Of a DNA stretch of 64,000 nt, positions 8,429 through 16,937 are shown piece after piece. A program made the translations under genes and the position numbers. The DNA comes from Novosphingobium profundi. Its GTDB lineage: Bacteria; Pseudomonadota; Alphaproteobacteria; Sphingomonadales; Sphingomonadaceae. The stretch is from assembly GCF_018491765.1 (NCBI RefSeq), contig NZ_JABWCU010000020.1, forward strand, positions 59,288-123,287. Reading direction: 5' to 3'. Below the pieces are notes generated by a model that saw only the letters and a list, made by a program, of their open reading frames with translations, was not told the origin of the DNA and did no database searches. Positions within the stretch are counted from its first letter, which is position 1, and every line of letters starts with the position of its first letter.

Positions 8429-9298
8429 ATGGCCCAGCGTATCGACGGCAAGGCGATGGCGCGCAGCCTGCTTGCCGAAACCCGCGACGCCGTCGCGCAG
8501 CTCGAGGCGCGCGGGATCACCCCCGCGCTCGCCGTGGTGCTCGTCGGCGAGGACCCGGCGAGCGAGGTCTACGTCGGGCGCAAGGTGCGCGAATGCGCCA
8601 AGGCCGGTATCCGCTCGATCGAGCACCGCCTGCCCGCCGACACCGACGAGGCCGCACTCATCGCGCTGATCGACACGATGAACGCGGACGCCACGGTCCA
8701 CGGCATCCTCATCCAGTTGCCCTTGCCCGCGCACATCGATGCAGGACGCGTGCTCGACCGGATCGCACCCGCCAAGGACGTCGACGGGTTCCACCCGGTC
8801 AATGTCGGGCGTCTCTCGACCGGCACCGGAGGCCTCGTGCCCTGCACCCCGCTCGGCATCATGAAGCTGCTCGATTCGGTGATCGAGGACTACCGCGGGC
8901 TCGACGCGGTGGTGATCGGCAAGTCCAACATCGTGGGCAAGCCGGTCGCCATGCTGCTGCTCGAGCGCGAGGCGACGGTCACCGTCACCCACATCGAGAC
9001 CCGCGGGCTGCCCGACATTGCCCGCAAGGCCGACATCCTTGTCGCCGCGACCGGAGCCCCGCATCTCGTGCGCGGCTACTGGGTCAAGGAAGGCGCGGTG
9101 GTGATCGACGTCGGCATAACCCGGGTCACCGACCACGACGGCCACACGCAGATCGTCGGCGACTGCGCCACCCACGAACTCGAACACGCCCGTGCCATCA
9201 CCCCGGTGCCCGGCGGCGTCGGGCCCATGACCATCGCCTGCCTGCTTGCCAACACGGTGAGCGCGGCCAGCGCCAGCCTCGAAAGCGAACCGGCATGA
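8429..9298 (+). CDS. folD: Bifunctional methylenetetrahydrofolate dehydrogenase / cyclohydrolase
   Basis: 289 residues with all FolD signatures: YVGRKVREC (catalytic tyrosine and lysine), QLPLP, DVDGFHPVNVGRL, PCTPLG and the Rossmann-like VVIGKSNIVGKP. It oxidises 5,10-methylene-THF to methenyl-THF and hydrolyses that to 10-formyl-THF, linking MetF to PurU. It begins 5 nt after purU, and its stop overlaps the folB-like start by ATGA. It might also be the housekeeping copy. Confidence 0.94.
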   Translation: MAQRIDGKAMARSLLAETRDAVAQLEARGITPALAVVLVGEDPASEVYVGRKVRECAKAGIRSIEHRLPADTDEAALIALIDTMNADATVHGILIQLPLPAHIDAGRVLDRIAPAKDVDGFHPVNVGRLSTGTGGLVPCTPLGIMKLLDSVIEDYRGLDAVVIGKSNIVGKPVAMLLLEREATVTVTHIETRGLPDIARKADILVAATGAPHLVRGYWVKEGAVVIDVGITRVTDHDGHTQIVGDCATHELEHARAITPVPGGVGPMTIACLLANTVSAASASLESEPA

Positions 9299-9720
9299 AC
9301 GACATCGCTCCCAACGCCTTCCTTGCGGCGGGCACCTGCGCCTCCACCACGGTGCGCGTGCGCGGCCTGGAACTGCTCGCCGATATCGGCATCAACCCCG
9401 ACGAGGTCGGACGCCGCCAGCCGCTCGTCCTCACCGTCGAGCTCGACCTGGCCGCCGCGACCATCACCGCGATCGACGAGACCGTCGACTACCGCCGCAT
9501 CGTTGCCGAAGCCGAGGAACTGGCGCTCGTCCATATCCCTCTGATCGAGACCTTCGGCCAGCGCCTTGCCGAGCGTTGCCTCGCCTGGCCTGCGGTCCAG
9601 CAGGCGCGCGTCAGCATCGACAAGCCCTTCGCCCTCACCCGCGGCATGGCCGGGGTCGAGGTGATCATGACCAAGCCCGTCCGCTTCCCCGGACCGGGCG
9701 CAGAGGAGATTCGAGCATGA
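9295..9720 (+). CDS. folB: Dihydroneopterin aldolase (FolB family)
   Basis: 141 residues. The FolB core starts at VRVRGLELLADIGINPDE, which carries the active-site glutamate region. VDYRRI gives the conserved tyrosine and SIDKPFAL the catalytic lysine, so the enzyme looks active. FolB makes 6-hydroxymethyl-dihydropterin for folate synthesis. Both ends overlap neighbours by 4 nt (folD before, ligA after), so it is embedded and coupled in the aromatic operon. This is unusual and fits a role in enlarging the THF pool, though that is inference. Confidence 0.85.
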   Translation: MNDIAPNAFLAAGTCASTTVRVRGLELLADIGINPDEVGRRQPLVLTVELDLAAATITAIDETVDYRRIVAEAEELALVHIPLIETFGQRLAERCLAWPAVQQARVSIDKPFALTRGMAGVEVIMTKPVRFPGPGAEEIRA

Positions 9721-10127
9721 CCGCCATCACCGACGTCGCGGCCTACCTCGCCGAGTTCGACGACATCCCCGGCACCCGCGTGTTCACCGCCAAGCGCGCG
9801 CGTGCCGGCTACCACCTCAACCAGTTCGCGATGAGCCTGATGAAGCCGGAGAACCGCGAACGCTTCAAGGCCGACGAGCGGGCCTATCTCGACGAATGGC
9901 CGATGAGCGAGGCGCAGAAGCAGGGCCTGCTCGACCGCGACTACAACCGTCTGCTCGACCTCGGCGGCAACGTCTACTTCCTTGCCAAGGTCTTCTCGAC
10001 CGACGGGCTTTCGTTCGTCCAGGCGGTCTCGACGATGACCGGCATGAGCGTCGAGGACTACCAGGCGATGATGGTCGCCGGGGGCCGCTCGGCCAAGGGC
10101 GCCCGCTCGATCCGCGACAAGAACTAA
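9717..10127 (+). CDS. ligA: Protocatechuate 4,5-dioxygenase alpha subunit
   Basis: 136 residues, close to the 139 of Sphingobium LigA, an all-helical small subunit capping the active site of LigB. Recognisable stretches are the GTRVFTAKRARAGYHLNQF opening and LGGNVYFLAKVF followed by MTGMSVEDYQAMMVAGG. The start overlaps the folB stop (ATGA). LigAB cleaves protocatechuate (and gallate in part) between carbons 4 and 5, giving 4-carboxy-2-hydroxymuconate semialdehyde. Confidence 0.95.
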   Translation: MTAITDVAAYLAEFDDIPGTRVFTAKRARAGYHLNQFAMSLMKPENRERFKADERAYLDEWPMSEAQKQGLLDRDYNRLLDLGGNVYFLAKVFSTDGLSFVQAVSTMTGMSVEDYQAMMVAGGRSAKGARSIRDKN

Positions 10128-10148
10128 GCTTTCACAGGAGAGACCCGC

Positions 10149-10994
10149 ATGGCCCGCATTACCGCCGGCATCGGCTGCAGCCACATCCCCGTCCTGGGCT
10201 TCGCCCACGACCACAAGAAGACCCAGGAACCGATCTTCAAGCCCGCCTTCGACGGCTTCGACTGGACCCGCCAGTGGATGAAGGAGGACGCCAAACCCGA
10301 CGTCGTCATCCTCGTCTACAACGACCACGCCAGCTTCTTCGACATGAAGGTCATCCCGACCTTCGCGATCGGCTGCGGCGAGCGCTTCGGCATCTGCGAC
10401 GAGGGCTTCGGTCCGCGCCCGGTGCCCGAGGTCGAAGGCAGCCCGGACCTCGCCTGGCACATCGCGCAAAGCCTCGTGCTCGACGAATTCGACATGACCA
10501 TCGTCAACGAGATGGATGTCGACCACGGCCTCACCGTCCCGCTCACCATGATGTACGGCGAGGTCGACAAGTGGCCGGTCAAGGTGATCCCGCTCGCGGT
10601 GAACGTGGTCACCTACCCGCCGCCCTCGGGCAACCGTTGCTGGGCACTGGGCGAGGCCATCGCCCGCGCCGTGGCGAGCTTCCCCGAGGACCTCAACGTC
10701 CAGGTCTGGGGCACCGGGGGAATGAGCCACCAGCTCCAGGGTCCGCGCGCGGGTCTCATCAACGCCGAGTGGGACAACCGCTTCCTCGACGGCCTGACCG
10801 GCGATTCGGACACGCTGCGCACGATCCAGCACGTCGAATACTTGCGCGAGACGGGCTCGGAAGGGATCGAGATGGTGATGTGGCTGATCATGCGTGGGGC
10901 TCTGGGCAAGAGCACCCGCGCGATCCACCGCCACTACCACGTGCCCGTCAGCAACACCGCGCTCGGCCACATCGTGCTCGAGCCTGTCGGCTGA
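10149..10994 (+). CDS. ligB: Protocatechuate 4,5-dioxygenase beta subunit
   Basis: 281 residues, slightly shorter than Sphingobium LigB (302). Iron ligands are at His12 (CSHIP), His60 (YNDHA) and Glu241 (EGIEM), and the catalytic base is at His194 (GGMSHQ), matching LigB His12, His61, Glu242 and His195. It is the class III (LigB-type) extradiol dioxygenase catalytic subunit. It starts 21 nt after ligA with a CAGGAGAGA ribosome site and is the last gene of the operon before a long perfect hairpin. Confidence 0.96.
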   Translation: MARITAGIGCSHIPVLGFAHDHKKTQEPIFKPAFDGFDWTRQWMKEDAKPDVVILVYNDHASFFDMKVIPTFAIGCGERFGICDEGFGPRPVPEVEGSPDLAWHIAQSLVLDEFDMTIVNEMDVDHGLTVPLTMMYGEVDKWPVKVIPLAVNVVTYPPPSGNRCWALGEAIARAVASFPEDLNVQVWGTGGMSHQLQGPRAGLINAEWDNRFLDGLTGDSDTLRTIQHVEYLRETGSEGIEMVMWLIMRGALGKSTRAIHRHYHVPVSNTALGHIVLEPVG

Positions 10995-11010
10995 GCCATC
11001 GTCTCGACCA

Positions 11011-11065
11011 CCCCAAACGAAAAGCCCGGCCCTGCGGATCGCAGGGCCGGGCTTTTCGTTTGGGG
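11011..11065. terminator. Bidirectional terminator with a perfect 26-bp stem
   Basis: Arms 11011-11036 and 11040-11065 are perfectly complementary around a 3-nt GAT loop. Each arm carries an A-run or T-run at its outer half (CGAAAA / TTTTCG), so the transcript from either side can form a stem with a U-rich flank. It separates convergent ligB and the MFS gene. Confidence 0.85.
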
Positions 11066-11102
11066 GCCATCCCCGGCGCCGAACACGCCGGGGTGATCCG
11101 GA

Positions 11103-12416
11103 TCACTTGCGCGCGGCGAGGTTCCGGTTGAACCACAGGGCCAGCAACGTCGCGACGGCACCCGAGAACAAGTACGCGCCCGAGGCCATCAGGCCGAAGT
11201 TGGCCGAAAGCAGCAGCGCGACGAGCGGGGCGAAGCCGGCGCCGAAGAGCCAGGCAAGGTCGCTGGTCAGCGCCGAGCCGGTGTAGCGGTATTCGGTCGG
11301 GAATTCCGAGGACACCACGCCCGAGGACTGCCCGAAGGCAAGACCCAGGATGATGAAGCCGACCACCATGAACACGATCTCGCCGATCGGGCCACCATCG
11401 AGCAGCAGCGGCGCGAAGCCCGAGAAGATCGCGATCGCGGCGGCGCACGAGCCGAGCAGCGTGCGGCGGCCCAGCTTGTCGGCGAGGTAGCCCGAGGCGA
11501 GCACAGCGACCACGCCGAAGGCCGCGGCCATCGCCTCGATCAGCAGGAAGCTGACGGGCGTATCGTTGGTGAACAGGAACACCCACGAGAGCGGGAACAC
11601 GGTGACCATGTGGAACAGCGCGAAGCTGGCGAGCGGAGCGAGAGCGCCGAGCAGGATGGTCTTGCCCACGGTGCCGAGCGTCTCGCCGATCGGCGTGGGC
11701 TGGAGGTCACGCGAGTCGAAGAGGTGCTCGAACTCGGTGGTCACCACGATGCGCAGGCGCGCGAAGAGCGCCACGACGTTGATCGCGAAAGCCACGAAGA
11801 ACGGGAAGCGCCATCCGAAGCTCAGGAAGTCGGCGGCCGGAAGCGAGGTCACCATGTAGGCGAACAGCAGGCTGGCGACCATCAGGCCGAAGGGCGCACC
11901 CAGCTGCGGGATCATCGCGTAGAAACCGCGCTTGTTCTCGGGCGCGTTGAGCATGAGCAGCGAGGCGAGGCCGTCCCAGGTGCCGCCGAGCGCGAAACCC
12001 TGGCCCAGGCGCAGCAACGCCAGCGCCCAGATCGTCGCCGAACCGGCATCCTCGTAGGAGGGCAGGAACGCGATCGCCGCGGTCGAACCGCCGAGCAGGA
12101 ACAACGCGATGGTGAGCTTCGTACCGCGGCCGTAGGCGCGGTCGATCGCCATGAAGAAGAGCGAACCGACCGGGCGCGCGACGAACGCCAGCGCGAAGAT
12201 CGCGAAGGAGTAGATCGTGCCGGTCAGGGCATCGACGAAGGGAAAGAACAGCGCGGGAAACACCAGCACCGAAGCGATGCCGTAAACGAAGAAGTCGAAG
12301 AACTCCGAGGTGCGTCCGATGATCACGCCGATCGCGATCTCGCCGGGCGAAGGTTCGTGATGCCCCTTGAAGATCGGGAGCCCCAGGGCTTCGCGGTTCG
12401 GAACGATTGTGCTCAT
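11103..12416 (-). CDS. MFS transporter, metabolite:H+ symporter (MHS) type
   Basis: About 437 residues with 12 predicted membrane segments. MHS-type features include GRTSEFFDFFVYG at helix 1, the AFVARPVGS loop, LRLGQGFALGGTWDG and a cytoplasmic GYLADKLGRRTLLG repeat of the MFS loop 2-3 motif. Family members import dicarboxylates, proline or aromatic acids such as shikimate. Convergent with ligAB, it may import an aromatic acid, but the substrate cannot be read from sequence. ATG at 12416 chosen; a GTG at 12479 would add 21 residues. Confidence 0.85.
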   Translation of the reverse strand: MSTIVPNREALGLPIFKGHHEPSPGEIAIGVIIGRTSEFFDFFVYGIASVLVFPALFFPFVDALTGTIYSFAIFALAFVARPVGSLFFMAIDRAYGRGTKLTIALFLLGGSTAAIAFLPSYEDAGSATIWALALLRLGQGFALGGTWDGLASLLMLNAPENKRGFYAMIPQLGAPFGLMVASLLFAYMVTSLPAADFLSFGWRFPFFVAFAINVVALFARLRIVVTTEFEHLFDSRDLQPTPIGETLGTVGKTILLGALAPLASFALFHMVTVFPLSWVFLFTNDTPVSFLLIEAMAAAFGVVAVLASGYLADKLGRRTLLGSCAAAIAIFSGFAPLLLDGGPIGEIVFMVVGFIILGLAFGQSSGVVSSEFPTEYRYTGSALTSDLAWLFGAGFAPLVALLLSANFGLMASGAYLFSGAVATLLALWFNRNLAARK

Positions 12417-12536
12417 TGCAAGTGTGCGGCCTTCATCTGCCGTGCCCCGAAATTGCCGGAAATCCGGGAAAGAGGACACGAATCATATATCGGGCACCGC
12501 GCGGGCACCCGGTTCGACATGCTGGCCCTATCGTCA

Positions 12537-12550
12537 TTGATCGGCGTCAA
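12537..12550 (+). promoter_or_regulatory. FNR/FixK-like box upstream of cyoA
   Basis: TTGATCGGCGTCAA matches the TTGAT-N4-ATCAA dyad of FNR/FixK regulators except one base. A TATGTT element lies at 12571-12576; with initiation near 12583-12585 the box would be centred about 40-42 bp upstream, the class II activator position. A second dyad, GGACA-AAA-TGTCC, lies at 12558-12570. Confidence 0.5.
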
Positions 12551-12608
12551 GGGGATTGGACAAAATGTCCTATGTTCGCGTCCGCAGCATGGTCCTAGGC
12601 GCAGCGCC

Positions 12609-13874
12609 ATGCGCTCCTCTGAGTCCCACAAGATGCCGCGCCGTCCTGCTGCGCCGCCCCGAGCCCCTGTCGCCCGCATTGCCGCCGCACTGGCGCTCAC
12701 GGGTGCCCTTTCCGCCTGCAACACCGTCGTGCTCAAGCCGGCGGGCGACGTTGCCCAGCAGCAGGGGGACCTCGTCGTCATGTCGACGTACCTCATGTTG
12801 CTGATCATCGTGCCGGTCATCGCGCTGACGCTGTTCTTCGCGTGGAAGTTCCGCGCCTCGAACACCGAGGCCGACTACGATCCCGACTGGGATCACTCGA
12901 CCCAGCTCGAGCTGGTCATCTGGGCCGCGCCGCTGCTCATCATCATCTGCCTCGGCGCCCTGACCTGGGTCAGCACCCACCTGCTCGACCCCTACCGTAC
13001 CATCAGCCGCATCGATGCCCAGACCCCGATCTCGAGCCAGGCCAAGCCGCTCGAGGTGGACGTCGTCGCGCTCGACTGGAAGTGGCTGTTCATCTATCCC
13101 GAACAGGGCATCGCCACGGTCAACGAACTGGTCGTCCCCGCCAACCGCCCGCTGCACTTCAAGATCACCGCCTCGAGCGTGATGAACTCGTTCTACGTGC
13201 CCGCGATGGCCGGTCAGATCTACGCCATGCCCGGCATGGAGACCCGCCTCAACGCGGTCATGAACAAGACCGGTGACGATTTCGTCGGTTTCTCGGCCAA
13301 CTACTCGGGCGCGGGTTTCTCGGGCATGCGCTTCAAGATGCGCTCGGTCGACGACGCGGGCTTTGCCAGCTGGATTGCCGACGTCAAGCAGGGCGGCGCG
13401 AACGCGGCCGGCTCGCTCGAGGCCAAGCAGTACCTCGACCTCGAGAAGCCGAGCGAGAACGTGCCCGTCCTGCACTACGCCAATGTCGACCCCAAGCTCT
13501 ACGGCCGCATCGTCGACATGTGCGTCGAGCCGGGCAAGATGTGCATGAGCGAGATGGCCATGATCGACGCGCGCGGGGGCCTGGGCAAGGCCGGCATCCG
13601 CAACGTCGCGATGCTGACTTACGACAAGAACGGCCGCGAGGCCGCGGTCGATGCCACCGCCAACCCCGATGCCGCGCTCACCCGCGAGCTGGCCTGGGTG
13701 CGCGCCCTGTGCAAGCAGGAAGCCGGCGCCGTCATCGACAACACCGTCAAGGCGCCCGCCGACAAGAACTCGCTGACCGGTTTCGGCCTCTCGGCCCCGC
13801 AGTCCATCTCGCTTGGCGGCGACGCGGACATCCAGAGCACGCCGGCTCGCCCCTCCAAGATTTCCCGGAACTAA
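12609..13874 (+). CDS. cyoA: Cytochrome bo3-type ubiquinol oxidase subunit II
   Basis: About 421 residues. An N-terminal lipoprotein signal ends in GALSAC, followed by two membrane helices (about residues 55-75 and 100-120) and a cupredoxin domain. The CuA cysteines and histidines of cytochrome c oxidases are absent from the SFYVPAMAGQIYAMPGMET region, so this is a quinol oxidase. The long C-terminal extension (about residues 270-420) is typical of alphaproteobacterial CyoA. Start at 12609 or at the ATG at 12633; no strong ribosome site decides. First gene of cyoABCD. Confidence 0.93.
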   Translation: MRSSESHKMPRRPAAPPRAPVARIAAALALTGALSACNTVVLKPAGDVAQQQGDLVVMSTYLMLLIIVPVIALTLFFAWKFRASNTEADYDPDWDHSTQLELVIWAAPLLIIICLGALTWVSTHLLDPYRTISRIDAQTPISSQAKPLEVDVVALDWKWLFIYPEQGIATVNELVVPANRPLHFKITASSVMNSFYVPAMAGQIYAMPGMETRLNAVMNKTGDDFVGFSANYSGAGFSGMRFKMRSVDDAGFASWIADVKQGGANAAGSLEAKQYLDLEKPSENVPVLHYANVDPKLYGRIVDMCVEPGKMCMSEMAMIDARGGLGKAGIRNVAMLTYDKNGREAAVDATANPDAALTRELAWVRALCKQEAGAVIDNTVKAPADKNSLTGFGLSAPQSISLGGDADIQSTPARPSKISRN

Positions 13875-13878
13875 GACC

Positions 13879-15888
13879 ATGGCAATCGAAGCCGTAGATC
13901 ATTCGCACTGGAGCCCCTTGCTGGGCCGCCTGTGGTGGGACGCGATCCCACCCGACCCGATCGTGTGGGTCACTTTCGCCGGCGTGATGCTGGGCGGTAT
14001 CGCCCTCGTCGCAGCCCTCACCTACTTCAAGGTCTGGGGCTATCTCTGGAAGGAATGGTTCACCAGCGTGGACCACAAGAAGATCGGGATCATGTACATG
14101 ATCCTGGGTCTCATCATGTTCATCCGCGGCTTCGCCGACGCGATCATGATGCGCCTCCAGCAGGCGCTCGCCTTCAACGGCTCGGAAGGGTATCTGCCCG
14201 CCCACCACTTCGACCAGGTCTTCACCGCTCACGGCGTGATCATGATCTTCTTCGCGGCGATGCCGTTCGTGACCGGGTTCATGAACTACATCGTCCCGCT
14301 GCAGATCGGCGCTCGCGACGTCAGCTTCCCGTTCCTGAACAACTTCAGCTTCTGGATGACGACCTCGGGCGCGGTGCTGATCATGGCCTCGCTGTTCATC
14401 GGCGAATTCGGCCAGACCGGCTGGCTGGCCTATCCGCCGCTCTCGGGCATCGCCTATAGCCCCTACGTGGGCGTCGACTACTGGATCTGGTCGCTCCAGA
14501 TCGCGGGCGTCGGCACGCTGCTCTCGGGCGTCAACCTGATCTGTACCATCGTCAAGATGCGCGCGCCCGGCATGAACATGATGAAGATGCCCATCTTCAC
14601 CTGGACCGCGCTGTGCACCAACATCCTCATCGTCGCCGCCTTCCCGGTCCTTACCGCCGTGCTGACGATGCTCTCGATGGACCGCTACCTCGACTTCAAC
14701 TTCTTCACGAACGACTTCGGCGGCAGCGCCATGATGTACGTGAACCTGATCTGGATCTGGGGCCACCCCGAGGTCTACATCCTCATCCTGCCCTGCTTCG
14801 GCATCTACTCGGAAATCGTCTCGACCTTCTGCGGCAAGCGCCTCTTCGGCTACACCTCGATGGTCTACGCAACGATGGTCATCACCATCCTGTCGTACAT
14901 CGTGTGGCTGCACCACTTCTTCACGATGGGTTCGGGCGCGAGCGTCAACTCGTTCTTCGGCATCACCACGATGGTGATCTCGATCCCGACCGGTGCCAAG
15001 CTGTTCAACTGGCTGTTCACGATGTACCGCGGCCGCATCCGCTACGAGCTGCCCATGATGTGGACGGTCGCCTTCATGGTCACCTTCACCATCGGCGGCA
15101 TGACCGGCGTGCTTCTCGCCGTTCCCCCGGCCGACTTCGTGCTCCACAACTCGCTGTTCCTGATCGCCCACTTCCACAACGTGATCATCGGCGGCGTCGT
15201 CTTCGCGGTCTTTGCCGGCATCAACTTCTGGTGGCCCAAGGCCTTCGGCTTCAAGCTGCACGAAGGTCTCGGCAAGGTGAGCTTCTGGTGCTGGGTGGTC
15301 GGTTTCTACCTCGCCTTCATGCCGCTCTACGTGCTCGGCCTGATGGGCGTCACCCGCCGCATGCGCGTGTTCGATGATCCGAGCCTGCACATCTGGTTCA
15401 TCATCGCCGCCATCGGTGCAGCCGTGATCGCGGCCGGTATCGGCGCCTTCGTCCTCCAGGTCGCCTTCTCGATCTGGAAGCGCAAGGAGCTCGCCTGCGA
15501 CGGCGATCCCTGGAACGGCCGCACGCTCGAGTGGTCGACCACTTCGCCCCCGCCGTACTACAACTTCGCGTTCACTCCGGTCATCCACGATATCGATGCC
15601 TGGACCGACATGAAGCGCTGCGACGTCAAGGCTCCCAAGGCCGGCTTCCTGGACATCCACATGCCCAAGAGCACCGGCACCGGGATCATCCTGGGCGGCA
15701 TCGCCACGGTCTTCGGCTTCGCGATGATCTGGCACATCTGGTGGCTCGCGATCCTGACCTTCGTGGGGATGATCGGCACCGCCATCGTGCACACCTTCAA
15801 CTACGACCGCGACTACTACGTCCCCGCCGGGGAAGTCGCCGAGATCGAAGCGGCGGCCCACGGCCAGCCCCTGCCCGCAGGAGCCTGA
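13879..15888 (+). CDS. cyoB: Cytochrome bo3-type ubiquinol oxidase subunit I
   Basis: 669 residues (E. coli CyoB 663). All haem-copper residues are visible: TAHGVIM (low-spin haem histidine), WGHPEVYI (CuB histidine and cross-linked tyrosine), WLHHFFTMG (two CuB histidines) and IAHFHNVIIGG (haem histidines). It is the proton-pumping catalytic core reducing O2 to water at the inner membrane. ATG at 13879, 4 nt after cyoA. Confidence 0.97.
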   Translation: MAIEAVDHSHWSPLLGRLWWDAIPPDPIVWVTFAGVMLGGIALVAALTYFKVWGYLWKEWFTSVDHKKIGIMYMILGLIMFIRGFADAIMMRLQQALAFNGSEGYLPAHHFDQVFTAHGVIMIFFAAMPFVTGFMNYIVPLQIGARDVSFPFLNNFSFWMTTSGAVLIMASLFIGEFGQTGWLAYPPLSGIAYSPYVGVDYWIWSLQIAGVGTLLSGVNLICTIVKMRAPGMNMMKMPIFTWTALCTNILIVAAFPVLTAVLTMLSMDRYLDFNFFTNDFGGSAMMYVNLIWIWGHPEVYILILPCFGIYSEIVSTFCGKRLFGYTSMVYATMVITILSYIVWLHHFFTMGSGASVNSFFGITTMVISIPTGAKLFNWLFTMYRGRIRYELPMMWTVAFMVTFTIGGMTGVLLAVPPADFVLHNSLFLIAHFHNVIIGGVVFAVFAGINFWWPKAFGFKLHEGLGKVSFWCWVVGFYLAFMPLYVLGLMGVTRRMRVFDDPSLHIWFIIAAIGAAVIAAGIGAFVLQVAFSIWKRKELACDGDPWNGRTLEWSTTSPPPYYNFAFTPVIHDIDAWTDMKRCDVKAPKAGFLDIHMPKSTGTGIILGGIATVFGFAMIWHIWWLAILTFVGMIGTAIVHTFNYDRDYYVPAGEVAEIEAAAHGQPLPAGA

Positions 15889-15891
15889 TCG

Positions 15892-16551
15892 ATGACCGCC
15901 TCGACAATGGACACCATGACCAACGCAACCGCCCACGTGGCCAGCCCGGAACAGCGCACCGCCGCCTTCTACGAGCTGGAACCGCATCACCATCCCGAAG
16001 GCGCCAGCACCATGCTGGGCTTCTGGATCTACCTGATGAGCGACTGCCTCATCTTCGCGATGCTCTTCGCGGCCTACGGCGTTCTGGGCGGCAACTTTGC
16101 CGCCGGCCCGGGCCCGAAGGACCTGTTCGAGCTGCCGCTCATCGCGCTCAACACCGCGATGCTGCTGTTCTCCTCGATCACCTACGGCTTCGCCATGCTG
16201 GTGATGGAAAAGGGCAACGTGCGCGCGACGCAGGCCTGGCTGCTGGTCACCGCCGTGTTCGGCGCCTGCTTCCTCGCGATCGAACTCTACGAGTTCAGCC
16301 ACCTCATCCATGAGGGCGCGGGTCCCTGGCGTTCGGGCTTCCTCACGGCGTTCTTCTCGCTGGTGGGCACCCACGGCCTGCACGTCACCTTCGGCCTCGT
16401 CTGGCTGTTCACGCTGGTCATCCAGCTTTCGCAGAAGGGCCTCACCCAGGCCAACAAGCGCCGCCTGCAGTGCCTGTCGCTGTTCTGGCACTTCCTCGAC
16501 GTGATCTGGATCGGCGTCTTCACCTTCGTCTACCTGATGGGAATGATCTGA
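15892..16551 (+). CDS. cyoC: Cytochrome bo3-type ubiquinol oxidase subunit III
   Basis: 219 residues with five membrane segments and the subunit III signatures MLGFWIYLMSDCLIFAMLFA and HGLHVTFGLVWL, ending in LFWHFLDVIWIGVFTFVYL. It stabilises the core subunit. It starts 3 nt after cyoB, and its stop shares bases with the cyoD start (TGATG). Confidence 0.95.
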   Translation: MTASTMDTMTNATAHVASPEQRTAAFYELEPHHHPEGASTMLGFWIYLMSDCLIFAMLFAAYGVLGGNFAAGPGPKDLFELPLIALNTAMLLFSSITYGFAMLVMEKGNVRATQAWLLVTAVFGACFLAIELYEFSHLIHEGAGPWRSGFLTAFFSLVGTHGLHVTFGLVWLFTLVIQLSQKGLTQANKRRLQCLSLFWHFLDVIWIGVFTFVYLMGMI

Positions 16552-16937
16552 TGAGCGACCACGCCCACCCCAACCCGCACGCCAAGGACCATCACGACGA
16601 GCACGGCGGCAGCCACGGCTCGATGCGCGACTACGTCATCGGCTTCCTGCTTTCGGTCATCCTCACCGCGATCCCGTTCTGGCTGGTGATGACGCATGCC
16701 ATCGCCGACAAGGGCACCACCGCGATCGTGATCATGGCCTTCGCGATCGTGCAGATCGTGGTCCACATGATCTACTTCCTGCACATGAACACGAAGTCCG
16801 AAGGTGGCTGGACCGTCATGGCGCTGATCTTCACGATCATCATCGTGGTCATTGCGCTCTCGGGCTCGCTGTGGGTCATGCACCACCTCAACACCAACAT
16901 GATGCCGATGGTGCACGACATGGGACAGCTGCCCTGA
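16551..16937 (+). CDS. cyoD: Cytochrome bo3-type ubiquinol oxidase subunit IV
   Basis: 128 residues: a His/Asp-rich N-terminus, then three membrane segments beginning RDYVIGFLLSVILTAIPFW with the conserved QIVVHMIYFLHM. It is an assembly and stability subunit of the bo3 oxidase. The start overlaps the cyoC stop. Confidence 0.94.
   Translation: MSDHAHPNPHAKDHHDEHGGSHGSMRDYVIGFLLSVILTAIPFWLVMTHAIADKGTTAIVIMAFAIVQIVVHMIYFLHMNTKSEGGWTVMALIFTIIIVVIALSGSLWVMHHLNTNMMPMVHDMGQLP

Noticed and set aside
11610..12608. Extension of the cyoA frame far upstream
   Set aside because: It runs antisense through the MFS gene; the lipoprotein signal of CyoA begins at 12609 or 12633.
12609..13874. Cytochrome c oxidase subunit II (coxB) instead of cyoA
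   Set aside because: No CuA ligands, a lipobox is present, and subunit IV of the bo3 type follows.
13747..16491. A 914-codon minus-strand frame opposite cyoBC
   Set aside because: Extremely rich in Asp, Glu and His and with no recognisable domain; the plus-strand cyo genes are certain.
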